DNA from: Pseudoscleropodium purum | Taxonomy: Eukaryota; Streptophyta; Bryopsida; Hypnales; Brachytheciaceae | Direction: 5' to 3' | NCBI GenBank assembly: GCA_963969395.1 | Contig: OZ017801.1 | Location: forward strand, 16,559,611-16,623,610 | DNA: 64,000 nt | Shown: one piece after another, positions 1 through 11,170 of the stretch | Layout: every line of letters begins with the position of its first letter | Position numbering within the stretch: the stretch's first letter is position 1 | The notes under the pieces: generated by a model | What the model saw: only the letters and a program-made list of their open reading frames with translations | What the model was told of the DNA's origin: nothing | Database searches by the model: none | Program-made: the position numbers and the translations under genes

Positions 1-204
1 GAACCCAAGGGGATCCCTCCAATGAGCTCTATAATTATCTCCCAATGAAAGCACACTCCTACGTATTGGTCAAAATGCTGAACGTGACGCAAATAGTCTT
101 CTCTCCCTCAATCCAAACCCTAGGTCTCTGAATAACTCGAGAGTGCCAGCAAGATACCCATACACAAGAACGAAAAAAGACCTTAAAGTACACCATATAC
201 ATAC

Positions 205-1879
205 CCTTGGTTGTTAATCGCTTCACTCAGTCCAGTCTGAGGTCCACTTATTGATGCAGTACTAGAGGCAGCTGCACTTTCTGTTTGATCCTGCTGGGAA
301 GCATTCTCACTGGGCAACTCCTTTTGAAACCGAATTGTACGCCAACTGTGCCGAACCACAAAGGCGGAAAAGTCGTAATGAGGCAGAGAAATCGCTTCGC
401 TTTGCACAAATATTGTCTAGTTGACATTAACCCCTAAGTGCTCAAATGGCCAAAAGTGGCTGCTTCCACATCTATAGTAGATAAAAGGAATAAATCATTA
501 AAGAAGCTTCACGGCTGGTAACAAATTATACCAATAGAAAAAAAAAGCCATATCCTACACTCTTGAACGATAGAAATATGCTTCACAAGCGGAATAAGAA
601 AAGCTTTAAAAGTAGAGTTTTCAGCTTAAGCACTCGGAGATTAAAAGAGGTAAGAAAACATGGAAAATGTTTTGCAGAGGGTGGAGGATAAAGAAAAAAA
701 TCACTGACCTGCTGCGATCAACGCCACAACTTGCAGATGGACATCCTAAGATAAAGAGGGAACGCTCGTCAAGCCTTGTTCCGTAGAGTGTAAGAGGTGC
801 ATATATCTGCAAACCTAAACCCACCTTTAATAACCAGATCGTTCGTGAATTTTCTTCCAATTAACAACTGATATTCTCTAGAAATTACAGGTAAAGAAAT
901 GAATTAATGAAACCCTAAGACTCATTCGAACCAGCTGATGCCCTTCATGTGTCGTCAAGCAACAAACCATCAGCAGGCAGAAACGAAACACGATTGCGCG
1001 AAGCCAATCAATATCTATACTCTGCACCGCACATGAATCCCTACGAAAAATGCCGTAACTGAGAATTTCGTAGGCGGGGAGGAAGGAATACATGGAAAGA
1101 ACCTGTGCAACAAGCCCCAGGTAGCCATCACAAATCCCGCACCTGAGCAACTCGTCGTTCACATCCTGGAGCGGGACCGGCCAATCCTGCACATACTCAG
1201 CGCGATTTCAAATCAATCACCAAATACATCCAAAAATGCAACATCGCAAATTGCACAATTCTGAACCTCAACAGGAACCTCAACCTAAAACTTCACACTA
1301 ATTAATGACCAATTTGACTGATCATATTGTGAAATTTATAGTTCAGACACGCACAATTTTTTAATCACCAAGATCAGCGAAAAACGTTTCATGTAAATGA
1401 CCGAGAAGTACACAATAGTCCCCATAAGACCACCTCAAAAGTGCTAAGAACATCGAGCCTCTAATATGGCCTCTAATTTTGGCCTCTTCGTTTTTTAGGG
1501 TTAACATCAAGATTGCCGTTCGTCCAGTTCTGAATGCACAAAACGGTACCTAAGGATCCACAAGACTGCAGAACATACCGGTTGCCCTCCGATTTTGGTC
1601 GTGTAATGGTCGGCAGGTTCGTTGGTTTCCTCCGCCCATGGTCCAGGCAATCCCAGTACGACCTCCTTTTCATCCTGCAGAGCTCATGATCAAGACAAGG
1701 CAGAAATGGATCAGTTTGCGGCCCTACATTCTCGTTTTGGCATCATTTTGGGCGAGAGCGCTCTCAATTACGCGACATTGGAAGAATTTTGTAAAGAATT
1801 TGTGGGGCGAAACCAGGAAGAAGGAAGGCGAACAGGGCGTTACCAGATCCACCAATTCGGACGGCAAGGGGCGGCCCAT
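205..1879 (-). CDS. PDCD2-like protein (programmed cell death 2 family), 5' part, cut by window edge
   Basis: Five minus-strand exons can be joined in frame: 1879-1844 (start ATG, 12 codons, donor gtaacg), 1674-1579, 1186-1103, 806-709 and 345-205. The next donor (gtatgt) leads off the left edge, so the 3' part with the PDCD2_C domain is absent. The product has the family's N-terminal layout: [11 protein letters not shown], then DHYTTKIGG and PDWPVP, then the zinc-ribbon-like [39 protein letters not shown] and SWRTIRFQK. Paired cysteines (CGIC and C-x4-C) fit metal binding. From family knowledge, PDCD2 and PDCD2L act as chaperones of the 40S protein uS5 and in pre-ribosome assembly. The family match is strong; the short first exon is the least certain part, chosen because it gives an ATG and a phase-0 donor. 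Its upstream region is shared with no obvious gene. Confidence 0.85.
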
Positions 1880-3865
1880 GAGAAGAGCGGCGAGGAAGGA
1901 GAAGGAAGACCAGAGAAGCAAGTGTATCGGAGAAGACGAGGAGTGAAGAAGGCAAAGCTTGCCTTTTGGCTTCAAAGCCTTCAAGTCCCCTCCCCCTTAC
2001 CTTTCAGACTCAACACTTCTAAGGTACACTAATTTGCCCTAAGCGTGCGTGTACCACTAATTTATCAAAGTCACATCGAATTATCATACTGACTAGTGTC
2101 CCCAGTGCCGTTGCCACAGTCAAAACAAAAGAAAAAATAATTTTCTAATTTTTTTAAAACTTAGAAACCTCAAAATTCAATAAATTTCACGTCTTAAGTC
2201 GGAACACCATGAAACCAAGCCCGTGCACCCCTCCTCACTGAGGGCTTTCTGATGATACCAAACACGCGAACAGGAGACGCATAGTTTGGGAGATCTCAAC
2301 ATGAGAAACAAAACTAACTAACTAACTTAATAGGAGGATACTTGACTACTTGAGTTGGCAAAAATAAAATAGAAAAGTAAAATTTGATGTTTTAAGAAAT
2401 TACTGGGGGAGATAGTTGGAAATATATAAATCAGTGCTCCAAATTAATACTAAACTTTCAAACAATGGACCTTAGGTAAATTTCAAAATGGGTAATATGC
2501 AAATCTTAGAATAATGAATTCACCACCCGCTTAATATTCCTACAATTAAGGCATTGAATTCTTGCACAATAATTAAATAAAATATAAATTTTTATCAATT
2601 CTAAAACTGACTATCCAATAACTTTTCCAACTTTAATTAATTATTTGACATGAAATGCTACCCTTGATATTTAGGTGAACTTAGATATGTTGGAATATTG
2701 ATGTATAGTACTAATTTTTGCACTATAAATTTTTCGAGTTATTCAATGTATACTTAAGGTATGTGCTCCTACAATCATCACTATTTGCAACTAAGCATAG
2801 TACTGATTTTAAACACAAATTGTTTTATTGGATCTTATTGGCAATTGAAAAAGGATTTTCATGCATTTTAGCATGCATTATTTTGACACTATATGAAGAA
2901 GTTGTGAATTTCTTAAGTATTGTTTGTAGGTGTATTATAAACCAACAATATGCTCTAATAGACTCTCATGCCTTGATTGCATGCATCTTGTGTGATTAAC
3001 ATTTAGTTTTTTGTAACACTTTTCGGTTCAAAATAATGTGTTGCATTTTGACCAAGGTTGATTGTAGTTGCATACACCTTAATTGCATCTAAATTAACAA
3101 TTGAGCATTATTTCTACAATTCGATTATCTATTTTGGGGGTTCTTGTAGGAAATAAAAGAATGTTCTAAATCCTCTTCACATGTGTCTGGGGGATGTCGT
3201 AAGTGACTTATCAAAGTGTTGAAAATAGATGTATTCTAAAGAGCTCTTGATTTTATAGAAGGAAATATATATAATAGGTGGCCTAAAAATTTAAGTAGCT
3301 AGTATTTTTTGGTTGACAAAATTTTCACTAGAATATTATTTGATTTTTGAACTTGCTATCTTTTTTATAAGGGAAAAGAAAGGGGAAAAAATAGACTAAA
3401 TTGACTCAAATATCTCAAAAAATTTCAAAGTTCACCAAAATTTGAATGAAGCTCACTAAATTTTGATTATTTTATTTTATGGATAAAAGTATATACCTGA
3501 TGAACAGATGACCAAAAATGGATGATTTCTCTGACCCTTCCAGGCATATTCCAGGGTGCCAGGTGACGCCATCAACTGAAAAATATTAAAAAATCACAAT
3601 AACTAGGTGAGATCCCGTGCTCCGAATGACCGGCCAATACCCTCCACCATTGAGAACCGGCATCCCCATCCAAAAGTTCAAAAAGCGCGGGACACAACAA
3701 ATCACAAACCTTCCCCACTCGAACCCCGCCACCTTCACAGTCGGTGCCCGCAAGGGCGGTGAGCGCTTCTGCCCTTCACTCTCAAAAGATCTCTTCAATT
3801 TGCCCGAATTTCTCGAATTCCCTACTTGCACAAATTTCCCATCTGCTCGAATTCAAACGTCCAAC
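1880..3865. other. Intergenic region and 5' flank of the DnaJ/ferredoxin gene
   Basis: The part next to the PDCD2-like start (about 1880-2040) is GC-richer and is probably its promoter/5'UTR. 2040-3500 is AT-rich without a convincing gene. 2210-2300 matches the dispersed repeat also seen near 28.8, 31.1, 32.1 and 33.97 kb (a catgaaacc...tgcacccc core). 2820-2945 resembles 8450-8590 in the 5' intron of the ETF-beta gene (shared core ATGCATTTTAGCATG). An in-frame ATG at 3617 could extend the DnaJ/ferredoxin protein by 83 residues, but 3617-3865 looks like C-rich leader sequence and I treat it as 5'UTR. Confidence 0.5.
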
Positions 3866-6095
3866 ATGGAGCAGTTTTCAGTGCTCTCCGGTCAATCCTG
3901 CTGTCAATTTTTAGCCTCACAATCTGCAAGCTCTTCATCCACTTACTCACCTAAAACGCAAGTGATTGTTGGGGTTCTAAATCGTAAAACCCGGGAGTGT
4001 AGTTTTGTAGATTCAAATAGTGGATTTGTCCGTGGAATTGGAGGAAGCAGATGGAATGGAAGATGTAGTGGAAATGGGAGGAGGAGGAATTTAGCAGTTA
4101 GGGCGCAGGATCGGTCAGGAGGCAGCGTGAATGGGACTAGCAGGGGGAGCCCGTACTCTGTTTTAGGCGTCCCTCCAGACTGTACTGAGGAAGATATTAA
4201 AGTTGCATTTAGAAATCTGGTATGTTTGGATTTCTGTGGATATTTTTGTTTAGTTCACTCCAATTTGTTCTGTTTTAGGATGTTTGTGAAGCTATCTTGA
4301 GTAAGGTAGGAACATTGAAGATCGACACTTTTGCTATTGATGACAATTACTGGTCGAATATTTGTATGTTCGTATTAATGGCAAACGAAAGAGGATTCCA
4401 ATGAGCACATGAATCAGCCGTTTGGATATCGTATGAAAATATTATGAATTATCAAAGTGTTCTTGGTAGATGTTCCGATATCGCAATAGGTGCGTATTGT
4501 TGCACCTAAACATCAAGTGGCGCTTTTGAATCCCTGGCAATTTCGAGTGTCCCTACCTTGAATGACACCTTCTTGGGTTGCAATCCAGTGAAGCAGGCAT
4601 GACGTACTTGGCATAAAAGTTTTGTTCTAGGGATTTGATTCATACGGTGATGGCTTTTATTTGACAGATTAAAGAGTTTCACCCTGATGTTTACAAGGGC
4701 ACGGGAGATGCAGACGCTATCACACAGCGGATTATTAGGGCTTATGAAGTAAGTTACTTTCGTTCGCTTGGAATCTCCATGTAGTTCTGGTTTGGTGTGA
4801 ATGTATGTAGTTTCCAAGACGTTTTTTTGGCTTTGGCTGTCTCGTGTTTTTAGTTTCCATTGACCTATTTGATGTATTTGTTTTTTCATGTTTGAAATGT
4901 GCAGATTCTAACGAACGAGAGCGTAGAAAGAATTTACAGAAGGTTCACGCCAAATTCTTTTCCATTTTTACATTGGGTCTAGCATAAGTTCTTGTATTGG
5001 TCGATTAATTCAGCATTGAGTGTTCCGTTCAGCGCTATGTAATTCAGCTTTGAGTAGTTGCTTTCTGGATTGAACAACTTGTATCAAGCGAATTGGAAGT
5101 TGACTTGAGTTTTTTTTATACCTCATAGTGCTAACCACAATTTCTGTGGTAGCTGGGCATGCATTTTCTTCACCCTTCGCTACATGATATTGGCTCAGCT
5201 TGTGTTAACCTAAAATATCCCTCTGCAACTCCCTGCAGGAAGAATCTAGATCCATTTGAGGATCCGGAATGTGAAGCAGAAGATGTCTTTGTGTTCGAAA
5301 TGAACTGCATAGGCCGAGGTTTGAAATTGCTTACGAACATCTTTCTCTTTCTGAGATTATCATGTCTGCCATCTTATTGATGGTTTCAGTTGTTTTGAAA
5401 GTCTTTTCATAAGGCCCCTGTTAATTCTATTTCGGTGTGGTTCGACAGGCTGCCCTTATCCTTGTACGAATAGGGCACCAGATGTTTTCAAATTTGCTGC
5501 TGATACTGGATGTGCCAGGGCGGTTTCACAGAGTAAGTTCATTTTATCCATTTATTTTCTGATTTGACTGTTGATTTTCGAAGCTGAGTATTCTTCCGTC
5601 TGTTTTAATGGAGTAGCTGGCAATTGAGAGTTGTTTCAAAACACTGACAAATATTTTTGCGATTGCTAATGGTAGGAGGACTTGGGCAAGGTGAAGACTA
5701 CGGAGTTCAGCTTGCTGTTGGCCAATGTCCTCGTAATTGCATCTATTGGGTAACTCCTATGCAACGTGATGTTCTAGAAGATCTCATGGAACGGTATGTA
5801 CGCGAGGGCATTTCATTCTTTCTCTTTTCCACTACATCTCTCTACATAGGGTTGTAAGATCTGAGCCCACTGTGGTCTAATTGAGACAATTGTGGCATTA
5901 TTTTTAGCTCCGTAAGTGCGAACCCTGACCATTTTGTGACTGTAATACAGTGCTTTGGAGGGAACAACATACTCGAGTGAGCTAGTGACACTAGAAACGT
6001 TGATCTCGCGTGCAAACTATGAGAATGGAAGGTATCAACCTCCAAAGCAGAAAAGGCGACCTTCTAGCAGCGATCAGTGGGTCGATTGGTTCTGA
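3866..6095 (+). CDS. Plastid J-domain protein with C-terminal 4Fe-4S ferredoxin-like domain (DJC76/77/82 type)
   Basis: Seven exons join to exactly 300 codons (299 aa): 3866-4219, 4668-4748, 4905-4942, 5239-5318, 5449-5532, 5676-5793 and 5951-6095, all GT-AG. Residues 1 to about 85 are rich in Ser, Arg and Gly and poor in acidic residues, like a chloroplast transit peptide. Residues ~95-158 form a J domain (SPYSVLGVPPDCTEEDIKVAF...) with the diagnostic HPD in EFHPDVYKG. Residues ~174-240 resemble a bacterial-type ferredoxin domain with Cys181, Cys186, Cys190 and Cys206, then Cys230 and Cys234 in GQCPRNCIYWV. The first cluster spacing (C-x4-C-x3-C) is wider than the common CxxCxxC. Plant proteins of this layout are stromal or thylakoid DnaJ proteins; a role in Fe-S or photosynthetic-complex homeostasis is inferred from the family. 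The start at 3866 was chosen because it directly precedes the transit-like sequence. Confidence 0.92.
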
Positions 6096-7356
6096 AATTG
6101 AGACGTAGCACCAACAAGGCTATTGTGGCAAGTGTAACACGCTTTTAAATATGTATAGAAAATATCTAGTTGATGAAGCACCAGAATTTACAAGACGAGA
6201 TTGATTTGGAAGCATGAGAAGAGTTTTAGCACACAACATTTGCTCATGTCAGAGAGGACTAGGAGGAGGGCAAACTGGAAAGCATTACTGAAAACGGAAG
6301 ACATGCTCTGTGCTAGTAAGCTACAGTTTCTACTTGATTTAGTGGCCAGTAGGAGCTCTCATTTTTATATATTGACGCTCCCATGGGTACGTACTAGAAC
6401 TGCTTCAAATGACTCTAGTCGCGTTGTTCGTACGGCCAGAGTTATGCTTCCAACCTTGGAACATTTAGTGCTCAACATTTTTGGTCTAGCCGAGTGAAAA
6501 GAAATACTTCAATTTGTAATTTGGATTCTCAAAGCAATACTTTGGACTTTATTGTGTGATGCAATTCTTTTATGCTCCACTTGTATATTCTTTGCTGGTG
6601 TGGGGATTGGTGTGGATCTGGTGAAATACTTGGATTTTTGTACTTTGGAAATACCAAAAATATTCAGGAAATAGAATAAAAGTTATGCAACAATCAGCAA
6701 ATAGACTTTCTTTTGTACAGAAAATCAATTTTCAATTGTTTTTCTTGCATATACTAGAGAAAGAATTGACTTTGACCATTCAATTCAGATGGTTGGCGTA
6801 CTTGAAGAGTTTGCTCATTGAGGGTACTACAATTGACTTGAAGTTCAGGATGGGGATGATCAATACCTTACGTACATACTTGCACATCTCACATCTATGA
6901 ATATTTGAAAAATGGTTTGAAAAATGATTTATTATACTTTGTCATTGACTCTAAATGTTTGTTTCAAAAGACATATTTCTTATTTTAAATGTCATTGCAT
7001 ATGATTTATCCCCTTAGTGATTGCTCAACCATTCATTAGGTGGATGATGATTGTTTTGAATATTATACTTCATCTAATTAATATTCATTGAGGAATCTTC
7101 AAGAAAAATGTAAGATAATATATAGTAATGAATAATTAGAAAGAATGTATAATTTTCTTAAATTTTAACATTCTTAGCCTTTGTTTTTCTAATCTCTCTA
7201 GGATCCCCTAAAAGAAGGGATATCCTTTCCAAAATACTTAGTAGGGAATTTAGGCTAAAATATTAGCCACTTAGTATTTAGATTTTAGGATAGTAAAATC
7301 TTTTTTTCACTGTTTTATTATTTGAAGGGGCATACTAGTGAAGAAGGCAAAATAAC
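6096..7356. other. Intergenic, 3' flank of the DnaJ/ferredoxin gene
   Basis: Moderately AT-rich 3' flank and spacer. The short ORFs at 6201-6497 and 6685-6900 have no recognisable domain or splice context. No gene seen. Confidence 0.5.
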
Positions 7357-7541
7357 ACCTACGAGGGATTAAGAATTGACTTCCATGTAGAATCAAGGGC
7401 TAGTTAAATCCGCCAATTATGAGTGGAATGGAAGTCTATTTTTTTTAAAACTCCCATTCCACCAATGATCAATGGTCTTCACTAGCCTCCAAGAATATTA
7501 CAATAAGTATATAAAGGGCCTTCTTAATCCCTAATGTAGGT
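7357..7541. mobile_element. Candidate foldback MITE
   Basis: The ends form an imperfect inverted repeat: ACCTACGAGGGATTAAGAA on the left, and ACCTACATTAGGGATTAAGAA read from the right on the other strand. A second hairpin (GTGGAATGG/CCATTCCAC) lies at the centre, so the 185-bp piece can fold on itself. No protein is encoded. A third partial copy of the end motif (ACCTACATTAGAGG) lies near 7611. No clear target duplication was seen. Confidence 0.45.
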
Positions 7542-7849
7542 AGGAAGTCTATTGTATAAAAGTTTCTTCATTGCTTCATATTTGTATGGTTTTTGTATTT
7601 CAAATTCCAACCTACATTAGAGGTTAACTTGAAGTGAAATTAGGCATTTGGGAGATAATAAGGTAAAGCACATTGAATTATGCAAATCACAACAAAAACA
7701 ATTTTTTTGTATATACAGTTTTTTGAAAATCTATTTTTGAATTTTAGAATGTTATGTACTCTATTGTAAATCAACCATATAGTGATAGAAATTTCATACA
7801 AGTTCCAATTATATATTATGTTTTTTTTAAACACTGAAAGTGCCTCGAA

Positions 7850-8760
7850 GAGAAGCAAAACTCACGCACCCATCTTATCGTGCCACGTCGTCCCTTCATC
7901 ACCTCCACGTGGATTTCCCGATGATATGTCATATCCACGCAAGCACCAGCACGAGACAGGCCCTTCTCACAACGCCGTCGCTGCAACTTCTTCTCCGCAT
8001 CGGATTGCTCTTGCAATCCTCCCAACAAGCTGATTTCCAAATCCAGCGCACCCCAATTTCATATATCCGTTTCATACCCAATTTCTTACTCGACTTCGTA
8101 CTCAATTTCGTACCCCATTTTACTTGCTCTTTCCATCTGCGAGGTGTAGAATCGTGTCACCCGACCTCTGGAATTTCGACTTCTGTCGCAGGATCGCTGT
8201 AATTGGTATTCGCGGATCAGTCAATCTGCGGGTGATGTAAGGTAGGATAACCTAATTAGAATTTGCGCATGGTTCCAATTATTCGACTCCCTTAGTTTTT
8301 GCTTGACAAGAAGAAGAGAATTCCAAAGGTTGTTAGCGCGTGTTTATTTGACACCGAATGAATGGGCTATTGATTGCAAAGTGATGTGAAGTAAATCAGT
8401 AACTCTAAAAGCTTTGAAGAGCGTATTGTACATATTTCCAATTATTAGATTGCCTTGTTTTTTCTGTTGGGTCTTGTTGACAATTGGAGGAGAATTGCAA
8501 TGCATTTTAGCATGTATTTTTTGGACATTGTATGCATAAATTGTGAATTCCCACGTTTCTGATTGAAGGTGTATCCGCGATCAACCCTAAGCTCTTTGGG
8601 AAAACTTATTGGGATTGCTTTTGGGTAAGAGTTGGAATTAGGTGTAGGTGTCTTTTGTAAGATTGGAATGCTCTGCTTTTATCGTATGTTTTGGTAACGG
8701 CGTCTGTATCGCTGCAGGTTTGGATTTTAGGGGCAGCAGCAGTAGTACATTTGTGCAAAG
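7850..8760 (+). promoter_or_regulatory. Promoter and 5' untranslated region of the ETF-beta gene, with probable 5'UTR intron
   Basis: Base composition changes from AT-rich to GC-richer at about 7850 and stays so to about 8240, as expected for a promoter and leader. A plausible leader intron runs from a donor near 8241 (gtagga) to the acceptor ctgcag ending at 8717, leaving a 43-base leader exon before the ATG at 8761. The ORF at 7840-8202 overlaps this leader and has no domain, so it is treated as a shadow. Confidence 0.5.
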
Positions 8761-11170
8761 ATGAAGATCATGGTGGCCGTCAAGCGAGTCATTGATTACG
8801 CTGTGAAAATCCGCGTCAAAGCTGACAAGGTGAGTTGCCCTAAAATTGCTTCACTTGGCCTCTTCCTCGACATGTGGCTAAGGATGTTAATTGGCTAAAC
8901 TGGAGAGCCAGCTAATTAGCCAGAGAATCTCCTCCGCCACCTAGAATATGCAAATTCTTTGTAGTAGTATACCTTGCAAGAGTGCTTTTGAGCTAAAGCT
9001 GAACTAAACCTTTGAATCTGGAGGGTGAAGCGACAAAATTTTGTAAGCATCTCAAATTGAAGAGGCCTCGCCATCTTAAGCACCTAGAGATAAGCAGATC
9101 CTCCCATCTTTTGCACCTGGAGATGGTAGCCTATCCCAAGTTCTCCAGGTGGGTATTGGGAGAACTGAGTTTTGAAAACCTTGGGATTAGGGTTGGCCGT
9201 CAGAAGATTGAGGAGTCCTTTCTAGGTTTATGTACATATATTTCCTTGTGTCTACCACACCTATAAGATATTCATCGTAAGCGAAATAACAAAACATAGA
9301 TTGAAAGAAGATCGTCATATTTTTACAACTGTATTCTGCATTAATACTTGTAGTGTTATTCAATTACCGTTTACAAAGTGAGAATACAATACCCTAAACG
9401 ACGGGGTCTAAATGCTATGGATGTATCATTCCACAAGCTAGAGATTTTCCGACACCTTGCCAGATTATGAGTACTCCCCTTTGAGATTCCTGGGGCAGGC
9501 ATTTTATTTAAAGTGGCTAGTGAAACTTCACAAGCAGGGTCTTTTGGAGAGTACGAGGTCTAAGGACATCACTATGATTGGTTGATAATGTTATGATACT
9601 CTGAATTGATATAAAATGGGGAGATGAATGCAAACCAGACTGGAGTGGAAACCACAAATGTGAAGATGGCAATGAACCCGTTCTGTGAGATAGCGCTGGA
9701 GGAGGCATTGCGGCTGCGTGAGGCCGGCCATGCCAAAGAAGTGGTGGTGGTCTCAATGGGAGGGCCTCATTGCACTGACACATTGCGCACTGGGCTGGCC
9801 ATGGGTGCGGACCGGGCTATTCATGTGTCCACCACTGAGACGCTCTACCCTTTGGCTGTGGCAAAACTACTGCGAAGCCTTGCTGAGTCTGAAAAACCGA
9901 ACATGCTTTTACTTGGAAAACAGGCAAGTTCACTTGTTCTCCTAATGGTTAGAATGTTTCTCTCTTCGTGTTGATCATAACATTCTTGAGCAGTGCCTTG
10001 GAACCGGTCATCTAGATCTCTTTTGAACGCTCAATATTGAGCTCATGACAGACTTTTCACAGCCACATTCTCAATGGTTAAGAAGTAGTCGAGCTCTGTG
10101 TGCCAAGTGGTCTAAGTGATTGAATTTTTTTTCAATTTGATTATACGTTGATTTACCATCTCTATGCGATGGAGAAGGGTGCACATTGCCAACTGCTCTA
10201 GAATATTATGAACTTTTGTGGAGAATTAATAGAATGGTTACATCTCGTTGTTGCAGGCCATTGACGATGATGCCAACCAGACTGGGCAGATGGTTGCTGG
10301 CTTGTTGCAGTGGCCACAAGCCACATTCGCGTCCAAGGTCTGTAAACATCCATCTTTGTCCCTGTTGGGCTTGTCCTCTTGGTTACTTTGGGCATGTCAA
10401 ATTGTCTTTTCATGCTGTATAATAGGATACATTTAAGGCTGAAAGGCGACTTTGATATGCCTGCCACTAAGGTTCCGGTGGTGATCCGTCAGTGGTGTAT
10501 GGACATTTTGTGTGCAGGTGTCAATGGAGAAGGGCTCTAGTTCAGTAATTGTTGAGCGGGAAGTGGATGGTGGACTGGAGAGTCTGAAGCTGCAATTGCC
10601 TGCTGTTGTCTCGTTAGTAGCTTCTGAACTCAAACACCGTACACTTTATTAGTCAACTTTTAATGTCGTTTTCTATGCGTGCCTGTAAATTATATTAATT
10701 CGTGTATTACATTCTTTGCAAATGGAAAACCTGCTGCAGATTCTGTTGGGAGTTCTGCTTCTTCGATGATGTAGACTTGTTAAGCTGTAGCCAATCTTCT
10801 TCATGATCCATTGGATGCAGCTTCAAAGCAATGGTTTAAATGAATTGAGAGAATGCGGTTTTGGTTCTACTTATTTGTTATTGATGTAGAATGTTGTTTA
10901 TTACTCTTGGACTGCTACTGAGATCGCTTGGATGATGATTGTAGGGCTGATCTACGGTTGAACCAGCCCCGTTACGCCACTTTGCCTAATATCATGAAAG
11001 CCAAGAAGAAGCCCATCAGCCAAGTGACCCCGGAGCAACTTGGAGTGGAAATCAGTTCAGACTTGCGGATTGTGGAGGTAGTGGAACCAGCTAAACGTAA
11101 AGCGGGAGTGATGGTGGCTTCAGTGGATGAACTTTTGGACAAGTTGAAGAATGAGGCGCATGTTATATAG
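8761..11170 (+). CDS. ETFB: Electron transfer flavoprotein beta subunit, mitochondrial
   Basis: Five exons (8761-8829, 9639-9923, 10257-10337, 10518-10612, 10945-11170) join to 252 codons, giving 251 aa, the usual length of plant ETF-beta. ETF-beta pairs with ETF-alpha in the matrix and passes electrons from acyl-CoA and branched-chain dehydrogenases to ETF:ubiquinone oxidoreductase. The beta subunit binds AMP. Visible hallmarks are [17 protein letters not shown] at the N-terminus, [15 protein letters not shown] (residues ~37-51), [18 protein letters not shown] in exon 3, and the dehydrogenase recognition loop [15 protein letters not shown] (~185-199). That loop includes the conserved Leu and the Lys residues that are methylated in animals. 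Intron 2 begins with GC (CAG|gcaagt) instead of GT; using the nearby GT would cause a stop. No separate targeting peptide is visible, as in other ETF-beta proteins. Confidence 0.96.

Noticed and set aside
1622..2032. Plus-strand ORF of 136 codons (and 1638-1946, 102 codons)
   Set aside because: Antisense to the first exons and leader of the PDCD2-like gene; no domain.
7840..8202. 120-codon plus-strand ORF upstream of ETFB
   Set aside because: Falls in the GC-rich leader of ETFB; composition is leader-like and no domain is seen.
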